A DNA stretch of 64,000 nucleotides from Rhodopseudomonas boonkerdii (GTDB lineage: Bacteria > Pseudomonadota > Alphaproteobacteria > Rhizobiales > Xanthobacteraceae): positions 124,001 through 188,000 of the forward strand of contig NZ_CP036537.1 of the NCBI RefSeq assembly GCF_021184025.1, written 5' to 3'. A program made the position numbers and the translations under genes. Of the stretch, positions 45,345 to 56,295 are shown one piece after another. Under the pieces are notes generated by a model. That model ran no database searches, was not told the DNA's origin, and worked only from the letters and a program-made list of their open reading frames with translations. The number at the start of each line of letters is the position of its first letter. The stretch's first letter is position 1.

Positions 45345-46247
45345 ATGATCACCCTGCGCCAGCTTCGCTATCTCTCCGCGCTCGCCAAACACGGCCATTT
45401 CGGCCGCGCCGCCGAGGCCTGCGCCGTGACCCAGCCGGCGCTGTCGATGCAGATCCGCGATCTCGAACGGACGCTCGGCGTGCAGGTGGTGGAACGGCGG
45501 CCAGGCGAGGTGATCCTCACCGATGTCGGCCGTGAGGTGGCACGGCGCGGCGAGGACGTGCTGGCGGCATCCCGCGATCTCGTCGACTTCGCCCGGCATC
45601 GCGGCGGCGTGCTGACCGGACGGCTGACACTCGGCGTGATCCCGTCGCTGGCGCCCTATCTCCTGCCGCGCATTCTGCCGGCGCTGCAGAAGCAGTTTCC
45701 CGAGCTCCGGCTCGAACTACGCGAGACACAAACGCGCCAGCTCGTCGACGACGTGAAGAGCGGCGTGCTCGATGTCGCCATGCTGGCGCTGCCGCTCGGC
45801 GAGGTGGAGATCGAAACGCTGAAGCTGTTCGACGACACTTTCCTGCTGGCGGTGCCGGCCAATGATGCGCGGCCCGCGGAGCAGCGCATCAAGGCGTCGG
45901 AGATCGATCAGAGCCGACTCATTCTGCTCGAAGACGGACATTGCCTCCGCGATCAGGCATTGGCCTTCTGCGCCACCGCGCGCGGTGGCATGACCGCAGC
46001 GGGCACCGCCTTCGCCGCGTCGAGCCTGTCCACGGTCATCCAGATGGTGGCAAGCGGCTATGGCGTGACGCTGATCCCGCAGATCGCCGCCGATGTCGAA
46101 CAGCGCGACACCCGTGTGAAATTCCTGCGGCTCGAAAATCCGCAGCCCGGCCGCACGATCGGTCTTGCTTTCCGCAGGACATCGCCGCGCAAGACCGATT
46201 TCGCGGCGCTCGGCGACGCGGTGAAGGACTGCGTGCTGGATCGCTGA
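45345..46247 (+). CDS. oxyR: Hydrogen peroxide-inducible regulator OxyR
   Basis: A 300-residue LysR-type regulator. The N-terminal helix-turn-helix (HFGRAAEACAVTQPALSMQIRDLE) is followed by a regulatory domain. The redox pair C200 and C209 in GHCLRDQALAFC has the same spacing as E. coli C199/C208 and identifies it as OxyR rather than a generic LysR protein. The ATG at 45345 is chosen over a TTG at 45339. It is divergent from katG across about 220 bases. Confidence 0.96.
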   Translation: MITLRQLRYLSALAKHGHFGRAAEACAVTQPALSMQIRDLERTLGVQVVERRPGEVILTDVGREVARRGEDVLAASRDLVDFARHRGGVLTGRLTLGVIPSLAPYLLPRILPALQKQFPELRLELRETQTRQLVDDVKSGVLDVAMLALPLGEVEIETLKLFDDTFLLAVPANDARPAEQRIKASEIDQSRLILLEDGHCLRDQALAFCATARGGMTAAGTAFAASSLSTVIQMVASGYGVTLIPQIAADVEQRDTRVKFLRLENPQPGRTIGLAFRRTSPRKTDFAALGDAVKDCVLDR

Positions 46248-46262
46248 ACGGTCCGCACAGAA

Positions 46263-46296
46263 ACAACGCACCGGCGCGGATGCGCCGATGCGTTGT
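46263..46296. terminator. Terminator between oxyR and the HhH gene
   Basis: A 15-position stem with one mismatch (ACAACGCACCGGCGC against GCGCCGATGCGTTGT) closes on GGAT. T tracts are short. Confidence 0.65.
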
Positions 46297-46310
46297 GCTC
46301 ATGAGAGCGC

Positions 46311-46682
46311 TCAGCTCTTCTGCTTCGCGACCACCTTGTCCTTGATGCCGTCATAGGTCTTTTCCGGCACGATCTTCTTCTGCACCAGTTCGTCCTTGCC
46401 CTTATACGGCCGGCCTTTGACGATGGCAGTCGCATAGGCCTTGCCGATGCCCGGCAGCGCTTCCAGTGCCTCGGGCGTTGCCGAGTTGATATCGACGAGA
46501 TCGGTCTTTGCCGATGCCGCGCCTGTCGTGGCCGCGGGTGCGGCGGCCTTCGGCGCAGCGACGGGGGCCATCTTGCTGGCAGGTGTGGCTGGCTGCACCG
46601 TTTGCGCCATCGAAGGCGCAGTGGCGGCCAGTCCGAGCGAGAGAGCGACAGCGGTCAGTGTAGCAAGCTTGAAGTAACGCAT
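46311..46682 (-). CDS. Secreted helix-hairpin-helix (ComEA-like) protein
   Basis: A 123-residue protein with a signal peptide (ATLTAVALSLGLAATAPSMA, cleavage near SMA-QT) and an Ala/Pro-rich linker. One C-terminal HhH domain (VDINSATPEALEALPGIGKAYATAIVKGRPY) resembles the DNA-binding part of ComEA. ComEA binds incoming DNA in the periplasm during natural transformation, but no other competence gene is nearby, and stand-alone proteins of this type are common. DNA binding is likely, its biological role unclear. Confidence 0.85.
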   Translation of the reverse strand: MRYFKLATLTAVALSLGLAATAPSMAQTVQPATPASKMAPVAAPKAAAPAATTGAASAKTDLVDINSATPEALEALPGIGKAYATAIVKGRPYKGKDELVQKKIVPEKTYDGIKDKVVAKQKS

Positions 46683-46803
46683 CGGTTTGTCCCTCCAGGA
46701 CAGTTAAGTAACAAACCGATTGAGATGTTCATTCATGGCGGAGCCATGGCGCCAAAATGAACCGCAGATAAAAGCTGAAATTTATTTTTAGTAGCTCAAC
46801 TCC

Positions 46804-46919
46804 GCCCCTCATGGTGAGGAGGCGCGGAGCGCCGTCTCGAACCATGAGATGGCCTGGCTCCCGAGTCTGTAGCCATCCTTCGAGACGCGCGCTTTGCGCG
46901 CTCCTCAGGATGAGGGACG
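46804..46919. repeat. Palindromic intergenic repeat, family B (copy 5)
   Basis: CTCATGGTGAGGAGGCGCGG, GTCTCGAACCATGAG, GCCATCCTTCGAGACGCGCG and GCTCCTCAGGATGAGGG place this in family B, next to the ccmG stop. Confidence 0.88.
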
Positions 46920-46923
46920 GAGA

Positions 46924-47508
46924 CTAGCTACCAGCCTTCAGCGCCTTCTCGATTTCCGGCATCAGCACCTTGGCGAGATTGTCCTGATTGATACCACCGA
47001 CGAGCTTGTAAACGACCTTGCCGTCGCGGCCGACGATGAAGGTTTCCGGTACGCCATAGACGCCCCATTCGATCGACGCGCGGCCATTGCCGTCGACGCC
47101 GACGATGCCGAATGGATTGCCGTAACGGCCGAGAAAGCGGCGGGCGTTGTCGGCATTGTCCTTGTAGTTGATACCGACCAGCTGCAGCCGCGTGTCCTTG
47201 CCGAGCTCGGTGAGGATCGGCGCCTCCTCATGGCACGGCACGCACCATGACGCCCAGACATTGACGAGGCTGACCTTGCCCATGAAGGCCGCAGGATCGA
47301 GACCGGGAACCGGCGCGCTGCTTTCATGAAGCCCCTGCAGCGCCGGCAATGCGGTTTGCGGCGCCGGTCGGCCGATGAGTGCCGACGGCAGCCGCTGCGG
47401 ATCGACGCCGAGCCGAAACCAGAACAATGCGGCCAACGCGGCGAAGACCGCCAGCGGCAATGCCAGCACCCAGCGGCGCTTCGGGGCTGTGGTCGCGATC
47501 TCGCTCAT
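46924..47508 (-). CDS. ccmG: Cytochrome c biogenesis thiol:disulfide interchange protein CcmG (DsbE)
   Basis: A 194-residue membrane-anchored periplasmic thioredoxin. One N-terminal membrane segment (residues about 13-32) is followed by a redox motif C89-V-P-C92 in [14 protein letters not shown] and the family loop [15 protein letters not shown]. It reduces apocytochrome c or CcmH before heme attachment. Its start overlaps the ccmD stop by four bases, and it is the last gene of the cluster. Confidence 0.95.
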   Translation of the reverse strand: MSEIATTAPKRRWVLALPLAVFAALAALFWFRLGVDPQRLPSALIGRPAPQTALPALQGLHESSAPVPGLDPAAFMGKVSLVNVWASWCVPCHEEAPILTELGKDTRLQLVGINYKDNADNARRFLGRYGNPFGIVGVDGNGRASIEWGVYGVPETFIVGRDGKVVYKLVGGINQDNLAKVLMPEIEKALKAGS

Positions 47509-47687
47509 TTCAGATCCGTAGCGCCACGGCCGGAGCGACGTGCGATGCCGGCCTCTTCGAGCGCATGCAGCTTCGCGCGGACGCGGCGATGATCGAGGGC
47601 GATCCAGGCGATGAGGATCAGCACAACGGCCGCGACCAGCGCGTAGGACGTCACGATAAACGAGGCGTAGGGGCCGAGCGACATCAT
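47505..47687 (-). CDS. ccmD: Heme exporter protein CcmD
   Basis: A 60-residue single-span membrane protein ([22 protein letters not shown]) with a basic cytoplasmic tail ([14 protein letters not shown]), as usual for CcmD, which helps release holo-CcmE from CcmABC. It overlaps ccmC and ccmG by four bases on each side. Identification rests on size, topology and position. Confidence 0.9.
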   Translation of the reverse strand: MMSLGPYASFIVTSYALVAAVVLILIAWIALDHRRVRAKLHALEEAGIARRSGRGATDLK

Positions 47688-48421
47688 GGCGGCGCCACCG
47701 GCTTCGAGGCTTGCAGCATCTGCAGCGCCCGCAGGCGGCGGCGCATGATCTCGTTACGCATGGCGGCGAGATGCAGCGTGACGAACAGCAGCGAGAATGC
47801 CACCGCCATGACGAGCAGTGGATAAAGATAGGACTTGTCGAGGGTCGAGCCGCCCATGCGGATCACCGAGGCGGGCTGGTGCAGCGTATTCCACCAGTCG
47901 ACGGAGAACTTGATGATCGGGATATTGATGGCGCCGACCAGCGTCAGCACGGCGGCGGCGCGGGCCGCGCGCGAGGGATCTTCCACCGCGCGCCACAACG
48001 CGATCAGGCCGAGATACATCAGGAACAGGATCAGCACCGAGGTCAGCCGGGCGTCCCATTCCCAATAGGTGCCCCACATCGGCCGGCCCCACAGCGAACC
48101 CGTCACCAGTGCGAGAAACGTAAAGGCCGCGCCGATCGGCGCCGCCGCCTTGGCGGCGACATCGGCGAGCGGGTGGCGCCACACCAGCGTGCCCAGCGAG
48201 GCCACGCTCATCACGCCCCAGACAAACATCGCCAGCCAGGCATTCGGCACATGGATGAACATGATCTTGACCGTCGCGCCCTGCTGGTAGTCGTCCGGCG
48301 CCAGCACGGCCTGATAGAGGCCAATCACGAGCAGCGCGCCGGTGAGCATCGCAAGCCATGGCAGAATGCGGGTCGTGAGGGACAGGAACCGGGTCGGGTT
48401 GGCAAGTTCGGTCAGCGTCAT
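47684..48421 (-). CDS. ccmC: Heme exporter protein CcmC
   Basis: A 245-residue six-helix protein of the heme-handling family. Its tryptophan-rich periplasmic signature is [17 protein letters not shown], flanked by conserved histidines (FIHVPNAW and WWNTLHQP). It loads heme on the chaperone CcmE. The ATG at 48421 is chosen over an upstream ATG with no ribosome-binding site. An 82-base gap separates it from ccmB; the other ccm junctions overlap. Confidence 0.95.
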   Translation of the reverse strand: MTLTELANPTRFLSLTTRILPWLAMLTGALLVIGLYQAVLAPDDYQQGATVKIMFIHVPNAWLAMFVWGVMSVASLGTLVWRHPLADVAAKAAAPIGAAFTFLALVTGSLWGRPMWGTYWEWDARLTSVLILFLMYLGLIALWRAVEDPSRAARAAAVLTLVGAINIPIIKFSVDWWNTLHQPASVIRMGGSTLDKSYLYPLLVMAVAFSLLFVTLHLAAMRNEIMRRRLRALQMLQASKPVAPP

Positions 48422-48503
48422 GGCATTTCCACTAGTCGCGGCCGCGCCCGCGATCAATGCAACTTATTCTCATTCACCGCGGGTTGCCATGGATCGGCCT
48501 CGC

Positions 48504-49178
48504 TCAATCCATCCCATGCCGCAGGCTTGCCGCCGCGGCGAATGGTCCGATCACGAGACTCGCCAGCGAGATTGCGCACAGGATCGAGAACGGCGTTCCG
48601 AACGCCATCGTGCCCTGTTCGGCGATGGCCACATTCGATGCGGCAACGCCGAAGATCAACACCGGGATCGACAACGGCAGCACCAGTACGGCGAGCAGCA
48701 GGCCGCCCCGCTGCAGCGTCACCGCCAGCGCGGCGCCGATCATGCCGGTGAAGGTCAGCGCAGGGGTGCCGACCAGCAGCGTCAGCGCCACGGATAGCGT
48801 CGCAGTGGCGTCGAGATTGAGGAGCAGGCCGAGCACCGGCGTGGCGACGACAAGCGGGACGCCGGCGGCCAGCCAATGCGCAAGCGCCTTGGCGGCGCAG
48901 GTGAATTCCAGTGGCGTACGGCTCATCAGAATGAGATCGAGCGAACCGTCGTCGTGATCGGCCATGAACAGGCGATCCAGGGTGAGGAGGCTCGCCAGCA
49001 GCGCGCCGAGCCAGAGGATTGCAGGACCGAGCCGCATCAAAAGATTGAGATCAGGACCGATCGCGAAAGGCATCAGCACGACGACGGTGAGGAAGAACAG
49101 CACCCCGATCAGCGCGCCGCCACCGACGCGCAGCGCGATGCGGATGTCGCGGCGGGCGATGGCGAGCAGCGCGGTCAT
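48504..49178 (-). CDS. ccmB: Heme exporter protein CcmB
   Basis: A 224-residue membrane protein with about six hydrophobic segments. Family blocks are RRDIRIALRVGG near the start, GPAILWLGALLASLLTLDRLF, DHDDGSLDLILMSRTPLE and VLPLSIPVLIFG. With CcmA it forms the ABC part of the CcmABCD complex, which uses ATP to release heme-loaded CcmE. The ATG at 49178 removes a 39-codon extension lacking homology. Confidence 0.95.
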   Translation of the reverse strand: MTALLAIARRDIRIALRVGGGALIGVLFFLTVVVLMPFAIGPDLNLLMRLGPAILWLGALLASLLTLDRLFMADHDDGSLDLILMSRTPLEFTCAAKALAHWLAAGVPLVVATPVLGLLLNLDATATLSVALTLLVGTPALTFTGMIGAALAVTLQRGGLLLAVLVLPLSIPVLIFGVAASNVAIAEQGTMAFGTPFSILCAISLASLVIGPFAAAASLRHGMD

Positions 49179-49275
49179 GAGAGGCGCTCCCGATGCCAGA
49201 CGCTCGGTAGCTTCCTTCCCCCCCGCGGGGGGGCACAACTGGCCGAGCACGATTGCATCTTTGCTGCGATGGGAC

Positions 49276-49878
49276 TCACGCCTCACCCCCGACACGCAAT
49301 TCCCGCGCCGCGATCCCGAGCGGCGTATGGGTCGCCGCCACGATCAGGCCGCCGCCGGCCAGATGCGCCGTCATCAACCCTGCAAACACCTTCTGGCTGC
49401 CTGCATCCAGCGCCGAGGTCGGCTCGTCCAGCAACCAGATCGGGCGCTTGACCGTCAGCAGCCGGGCGATCGAAAGCCGACGCCGCTGGCCCGCGGACAG
49501 GACGCCCGCCGGCAGCTGAGCGGCGTGGCCGAGCCCCACCGCCTCCAGCGCAGCAGACGGCTCCGAGGCCGCGCCGCCCAGGAATTCGGCCCAGAAACCA
49601 AGGTTTTCCGCCACCGTCAGCGCCGGCTTCAGGGCGTCGCGATGACCGAGGTAGTGGGCCTGCTCGGCGACGCTCAGCTCGACGTCGCCGCCCGCCAGCG
49701 CAATCGTTCCGCCAGACGGCATAAGCAGCCCCGCAATCAGCCGCAGCAGGGACGTCTTGCCGGCGCCGTTGGGACCCACCACCGCCACCGCCTCGCCCGC
49801 CAATGCCTCGAAATCGAGGCCTGCAAACACCTCGCGGCCTGCGCGCACGCACCGCAATCCCTGGCCCGCCAGCCGCAT
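49276..49878 (-). CDS. ccmA: Heme exporter ATP-binding protein CcmA
   Basis: A 200-residue ABC ATPase, shorter than importers, with Walker [17 protein letters not shown], signature [15 protein letters not shown], Walker [13 protein letters not shown] and ATHTPLG. The CcmA-type LSAGQ sequence and the neighbouring ccmB make the assignment firm. The ATG at 49878 has GGAAGGG upstream. The first gene of the ccm cluster is divergent from acnA. ccmE, ccmF and ccmH are not in this window. Confidence 0.95.
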   Translation of the reverse strand: MRLAGQGLRCVRAGREVFAGLDFEALAGEAVAVVGPNGAGKTSLLRLIAGLLMPSGGTIALAGGDVELSVAEQAHYLGHRDALKPALTVAENLGFWAEFLGGAASEPSAALEAVGLGHAAQLPAGVLSAGQRRRLSIARLLTVKRPIWLLDEPTSALDAGSQKVFAGLMTAHLAGGGLIVAATHTPLGIAARELRVGGEA

Positions 49879-49975
49879 CGTCACCCTTCCATAGCCCACT
49901 GATTTGGTTCAGAAGTCCCGCGGCGTTGTTGCACCATTTCGCAGGGCTGCAAACGATTGTCGCTGTGGCGGTGCC

Positions 49976-49992
49976 TCTAGAAAGATTCTATA
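49976..49992. promoter_or_regulatory. Iron-control-element (Irr-box)-like site before acnA
   Basis: TCTAGAA-AGA-TTCTATA is an inverted repeat with 7-base arms (6 of 7 complementary) and a 3-base spacer, very near the Irr-box consensus TTTAGAA-N3-TTCTAAA. It lies about 115-130 bases before acnA. In Rhizobiales Irr represses iron-using enzymes at low iron, and acnA is a known regulon member, as I recall. Confidence 0.6.
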
Positions 49993-50105
49993 AGCCCGGC
50001 ATTGATGCAGCACACAATCGGCGCCCGCAAGCGAACGGCCACGCCGCCGATGGTGTTTCGGCACCCCGCCCGGGGTGTCTGTCAACTGGATTGGGACCCC
50101 TTCAC

Positions 50106-52823
<2,718 letters not shown>

Positions 52824-52876
52824 CCCGCAGCGGCTGTGACGTCGTGCCTCACCTCGAAGTGAGTGGCTAGTGATTG

Positions 52877-52903
52877 GAAGGCGGCCTAAGAAGGGCCGCC
52901 TTC
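52877..52903 (+). terminator. Hairpin after acnA
   Basis: A 10-base-pair stem (GAAGGCGGCC with GGCCGCCTTC) closes on TAAGAAG. The T tract is weak. Confidence 0.6.
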
Positions 52904-52911
52904 TGCATTTG

Positions 52912-52955
52912 GCATGATCCCGAAAAATGGATTCGGTTTCGGATCAGATCATGCT
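52912..52955. repeat. Short palindromic repeat, family C (copy 3)
   Basis: GCATGATCCCGAAAAATGG and GGATCAGATCATGC are the inverted ends, as in the copies at 22308 and 25585. Confidence 0.83.
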
Positions 52956-53055
52956 CCGGCGTGATCGGCGGCACGATTGTTTTGATATCCATCGAGCGAC
53001 ACCTGTCCGGTTCGCCTGTATCTGGTTTGTCCAACTTCGAACGCGACACGTCTTG

Positions 53056-53826
53056 ATGAAATCTCTCCGTGACACACCTCGATGGACTGGCGCTCTCGGA
53101 GCCTGCATCGCCGTCATGTTCGGTCACAACGCGTTCGCCGCAGGCACACAGACGCAGCCGCGCGCCGTCGTCGAGCTGTTCACCTCGCAAGGGTGCTCAT
53201 CCTGCCCGCCGGCGGACCGGATCATTGGCGATCTTGCCCGGGATCCCTCGGTGATCGCGCTGAGCATGCCGGTCGATTACTGGGACTATCTCGGCTGGAA
53301 GGACACGCTGGCCGATTCGCGCTTCAGCGCGCGCCAGAAGGCCTACTCTCAGATGCGCGGCGATCGCGACATCTATACGCCGCAGGCGGTCGTCAACGGC
53401 GCGACGCAGGTCATCGGCAGCGACGCGGCAAAAATCAAGGATGCCATCGGCGCCACCAAGCAGAGGACGTCGGTGATGACGGTGCCGGTGTCGATCTCCG
53501 TATCCGGCAAGCATGTGAACGTCACCGTCGCCGCGTCCACCGAAGCATCCAACTACAACCACGGCGAGGTATGGATCTGTTCGGTGTCGAGGTCGGTACC
53601 GATTACGGTCGGCCGCGGCGAGAATCGCGGACGCGAACTCACTTACTACAATGTGGTTCGCAACTGGCTGAAGGTGGGCGACTGGAACGGCAGCGCCGCC
53701 AGCTGGACGGTGCCGCTGGAGAATGTGTCGCGCGACGGCGTCGATGCGGCGGTCGTCTATGTGCAGGACGGCTCGCGCGACAGGCCGGGCCCCATGCGCG
53801 GCGCAGCGTTTACCTCGCTGCAATAA
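53056..53826 (+). CDS. Exported DUF1223 protein, thioredoxin-like
   Basis: A 256-residue protein with an N-terminal signal (GALGACIAVMFGHNAFAAG) and the DUF1223 pattern VVELFTSQGCSSCPPAD, a CxxC motif (C-S-S-C) in a thioredoxin-like fold, followed by VDYWDYLGWKDTLAD and YTPQAVVNG. A redox role in the periplasm is likely, but the substrate is unknown. The ATG at 53056 starts the signal peptide; an upstream extension falls partly in the family C repeat. Confidence 0.88.
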   Translation: MKSLRDTPRWTGALGACIAVMFGHNAFAAGTQTQPRAVVELFTSQGCSSCPPADRIIGDLARDPSVIALSMPVDYWDYLGWKDTLADSRFSARQKAYSQMRGDRDIYTPQAVVNGATQVIGSDAAKIKDAIGATKQRTSVMTVPVSISVSGKHVNVTVAASTEASNYNHGEVWICSVSRSVPITVGRGENRGRELTYYNVVRNWLKVGDWNGSAASWTVPLENVSRDGVDAAVVYVQDGSRDRPGPMRGAAFTSLQ

Positions 53827-54205
53827 ATCCCGCTGGCAAAAATCCCTCATTGTCGTTGAGCGCGGTCGCTCGACGTGCACAGCCGGACCGACCGGATGGC
53901 CCCCCAAAAAAGAAAAGGACCAACTTACGTTGGCCCAGTGGGGATTTATCTACTCTCTGCGCAGGGCCCGATCCCGTCGACCACGGGGGGCTGGGGGCTG
54001 AGGAATCCGAGACCGAAAGAACCGGACCCGACGCAGTGTCTCTTTGTAGAAAGTCACAAGGGCGTCCGATGGGCCAAAATTGGGCGGCAATAAGATTCGC
54101 CTAACGTTCCCGTGACGGGAGGTTTCTACTGCCCGCTTCACGGCCCGGCCCTTGCGGCGAATGACAGATGGCGCAATCATGTAGGTGATGTGACAGGAGG
54201 CGCCG
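53827..54205. other. 379-base stretch without a supported gene
   Basis: The sequence holds a purine-rich CCCCAAAAAAGAAAAGG tract, a G-rich run at about 53983-53999 and no repeat family seen elsewhere here. A 72-codon frame at 53875-54093 is proline- and lysine-rich, lacks a ribosome-binding site and is not called. Confidence 0.5.
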
Positions 54206-54565
54206 ATGCACATGATTCCGGGAGACAATGACCCCGTCGCGAATCGCACGACGACAGGCCCGGCGCCCGCGCCTGTCGTCAGCTTCAACCGCATCGAGCT
54301 CAGCCGAATCCTCAATCTCTACGGACGCATGGTCGCCGACGGCGAGTGGCGGGACTACGCGATCGATTTTCTGCGCGACCGCGCCGTGTTTTCGGTATTC
54401 CGCCGCTCCTCGGAAATGCCGATCTACCGGATCGAGAAGGATCCGAAACTGACACGCAAACAGGGCATGTACAGCGTGATCTCCGCCACCGGCATGATCC
54501 TCCGCCGCGGGCATGAACTTGACCGGGTGCTGCTGGTGATCGATCGCAAGCTGGCTGTGGTGTGA
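54206..54565 (+). CDS. DUF2794 protein
   Basis: A 119-residue cytosolic protein of the alphaproteobacterial DUF2794 family, with VVSFNRIELSRILNLYGRMVADGEWRDYAIDFLRD and FRRSSEMPIYRIEKDPKLTRKQG as conserved blocks. The function is unknown. A GGAGG ribosome-binding site lies directly upstream (ACAGGAGGCGCCG). A second ATG follows two codons later. Confidence 0.87.
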   Translation: MHMIPGDNDPVANRTTTGPAPAPVVSFNRIELSRILNLYGRMVADGEWRDYAIDFLRDRAVFSVFRRSSEMPIYRIEKDPKLTRKQGMYSVISATGMILRRGHELDRVLLVIDRKLAVV

Positions 54566-54605
54566 TCTCTGGGGCCATCGCCGGCGCGTAGCGACCGCGG
54601 AAGTG

Positions 54606-55130
54606 TTAGGGCAGCGTCCCGCTGCCGTCGCCCAGTGCGCGTTGCATCGCTACGGTGTCGAGCCAGCGGCCGAATTTGAAGCCGACATCCGGGTGGGTGC
54701 CGATCATCTGGAAGCCGGCATTGCCGTGGACGGCGATCGAGCCGGCATTGGCGCTGTCGCCGATCACCGCGATCATCTGCCGAAAGCCTTTTGCCTCGCA
54801 AGCCTCGATCAGCGCCGCGAGCAGCTTGCCGCCGATGCCGCGGCGCTGCGCCGCCGGGGCGAGATAGATCGAATCCTCGACCGTGAAGCGGTAGGCGACA
54901 CGCGGCCGGTAGGGACCGGCATAGGCGTAACCCAGCACCTGATCGCCATCGGTTCCCACGAAATAGGGAAAGCCGCCATTCGCCAGCGTCTCGAAGCGCC
55001 TTGTCATCTCGGCGAGATCCGGCGGATCGATCTCGAAGGTCGCGGTGCCGTGAAGAACCGCGTCTTCGTAGATGGCAGTGATGGCGGGAAGGTCAGCGGC
55101 AGTCGCCGCGCGGATGCTGATCTCGGTCAT
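54606..55130 (-). CDS. GNAT family N-acetyltransferase, phosphinothricin-acetyltransferase-like
   Basis: A 174-residue acetyltransferase with the GNAT acetyl-CoA loop (LAPAAQRRGIGGKLLAALIEACEAKG) and the subfamily marks IRAATAADLPAITAIYEDAV, GTATFEIDPP and YAYAGPYRPRVAYRFTVEDSIY. Members acetylate phosphinothricin, methionine sulfoximine or similar amino-acid analogues. The natural substrate is not known. It is separated from the BI-1 gene by a terminator. Confidence 0.88.
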   Translation of the reverse strand: MTEISIRAATAADLPAITAIYEDAVLHGTATFEIDPPDLAEMTRRFETLANGGFPYFVGTDGDQVLGYAYAGPYRPRVAYRFTVEDSIYLAPAAQRRGIGGKLLAALIEACEAKGFRQMIAVIGDSANAGSIAVHGNAGFQMIGTHPDVGFKFGRWLDTVAMQRALGDGSGTLP

Positions 55131-55163
55131 GGTGGAACCGTAAGTCTGCCCCGGACAAAAGAA

Positions 55164-55188
55164 AAGCCCCGGCTTTTGGCCGGGGCTT
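55164..55188. terminator. Terminator between the BI-1 gene and the GNAT gene
   Basis: A 10-base-pair stem (AAGCCCCGGC and its complement) closes on TTTTG. The A tract on its left side reads as a T run on the minus strand, so it terminates the BI-1 gene. Confidence 0.85.
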
Positions 55189-55213
55189 CGATCGTTTCCG
55201 CGACGCGCGGAAC

Positions 55214-55999
55214 TTACTCTCTCTGTCCGAGCAACTGCAGCAGCAGCGTGAACAGGTTGATGAAGTTCAGGTACAGCGACAGCGCGCCGGTGATGGCCGC
55301 ACGTTCTGCGATATCACCACCCTGCGAGGCGTAGCCGTAGATGTAATCGTTCTTCAGGCGCTGGGTGTCGTAGGCAGTGAGGCCTGCGAAGATCAGCACG
55401 CCGACCACCGAGACGACGAACTGCAGCATCGACGACGCCACGAAGATGTTCACGATGCTCGCGATGATGATGCCGAACAGGCCCATCAGCAGGAACGAGC
55501 CCATGCCCGTCATGTCACGCTTGGTGGTGTAGCCATAGAGGCTCAGCGCACCGAACGAGGCCGCCGTGATGAAGAACACACGCACGATCGAGGTGTGGGT
55601 GTACACCAGGAAGATCGACGACAGCGACACGCCCATCAGCGCCGCGAACACCCAGAACAGGAGCTGCGCGGTGGCCGGCTTCAACCGGTTGATGCCGAAG
55701 GAGATGGCGAACACCATCACCAGCGGGGCGGCGATGAAAACCCACTTCAGCGGGCTGGCGAACATGTAATAGCCGAACGCCGACAGGTGGGTCGAACCGA
55801 CCCGGGCGACGGCGTTGGAGGCGTCGGTGACGGCGCCCATATACACGCCCAAAGCGGCGAAGCCGGTAATGGCCAGGCCGATGGTCATGTAGTTGTAGAT
55901 GCGCAGCATGTAGGAGCGCAGGCCTGCATCGACCGCGGCGGTGTCACGCGTGGCGGCACGGCCGAAGGGAGAGGCGTAGTTACGGTCTAGATCCGACAT
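55214..55999 (-). CDS. Bax inhibitor-1/YccA family membrane protein
   Basis: A 261-residue protein with seven hydrophobic segments and the BI-1/YccA marks (YMLRIYNYMTIGLAITG, TAYDTQRLKNDY, GALSLYLNFINLFTLLLQLLG). Bacterial homologues act as calcium-leak channels or modulate the FtsH protease. The N-terminal 40 residues are polar. The ATG at 55999 begins SDLDRNYASPFGRAA; the upstream frame is not conserved. It is a single gene with a 296-base upstream space. Confidence 0.92.
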   Translation of the reverse strand: MSDLDRNYASPFGRAATRDTAAVDAGLRSYMLRIYNYMTIGLAITGFAALGVYMGAVTDASNAVARVGSTHLSAFGYYMFASPLKWVFIAAPLVMVFAISFGINRLKPATAQLLFWVFAALMGVSLSSIFLVYTHTSIVRVFFITAASFGALSLYGYTTKRDMTGMGSFLLMGLFGIIIASIVNIFVASSMLQFVVSVVGVLIFAGLTAYDTQRLKNDYIYGYASQGGDIAERAAITGALSLYLNFINLFTLLLQLLGQRE

Positions 56000-56295
56000 G
56001 GTCGAAACCTCGATAAGTTGTCCAGGCGCCCGCAAAGGGTGTGCGTCGCTGGTTCGAATTGTATCCCAGATTCAACGCCGTTCGGGATGAAAATCTCGAC
56101 ACAAACGCTGAAGGCCTGACCCAAAGGGTATGTGGTAAACTAACACATTCGCTGCAAGCTTCCACGCGTGGCGGAATGTCGCTCCGCAACAGATCTGCGC
56201 GAAACCGGGTCAACCGTCTCGTCGCGAGCGTCGGTCGATTCTCCATGGTTTGGACCGAATCGCGCACTGCAGTGACCGCATGATACCGAAACGGG

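Noticed and set aside
46311..46682. A competence locus
   Set aside because: Only one ComEA-like HhH protein is present; no comEC, comF, dprA or pilus genes are nearby.
53875..54093. 72-codon open frame after the DUF1223 gene
   Set aside because: No ribosome-binding site, proline/lysine-rich composition and no family resemblance; kept as unassigned spacer.
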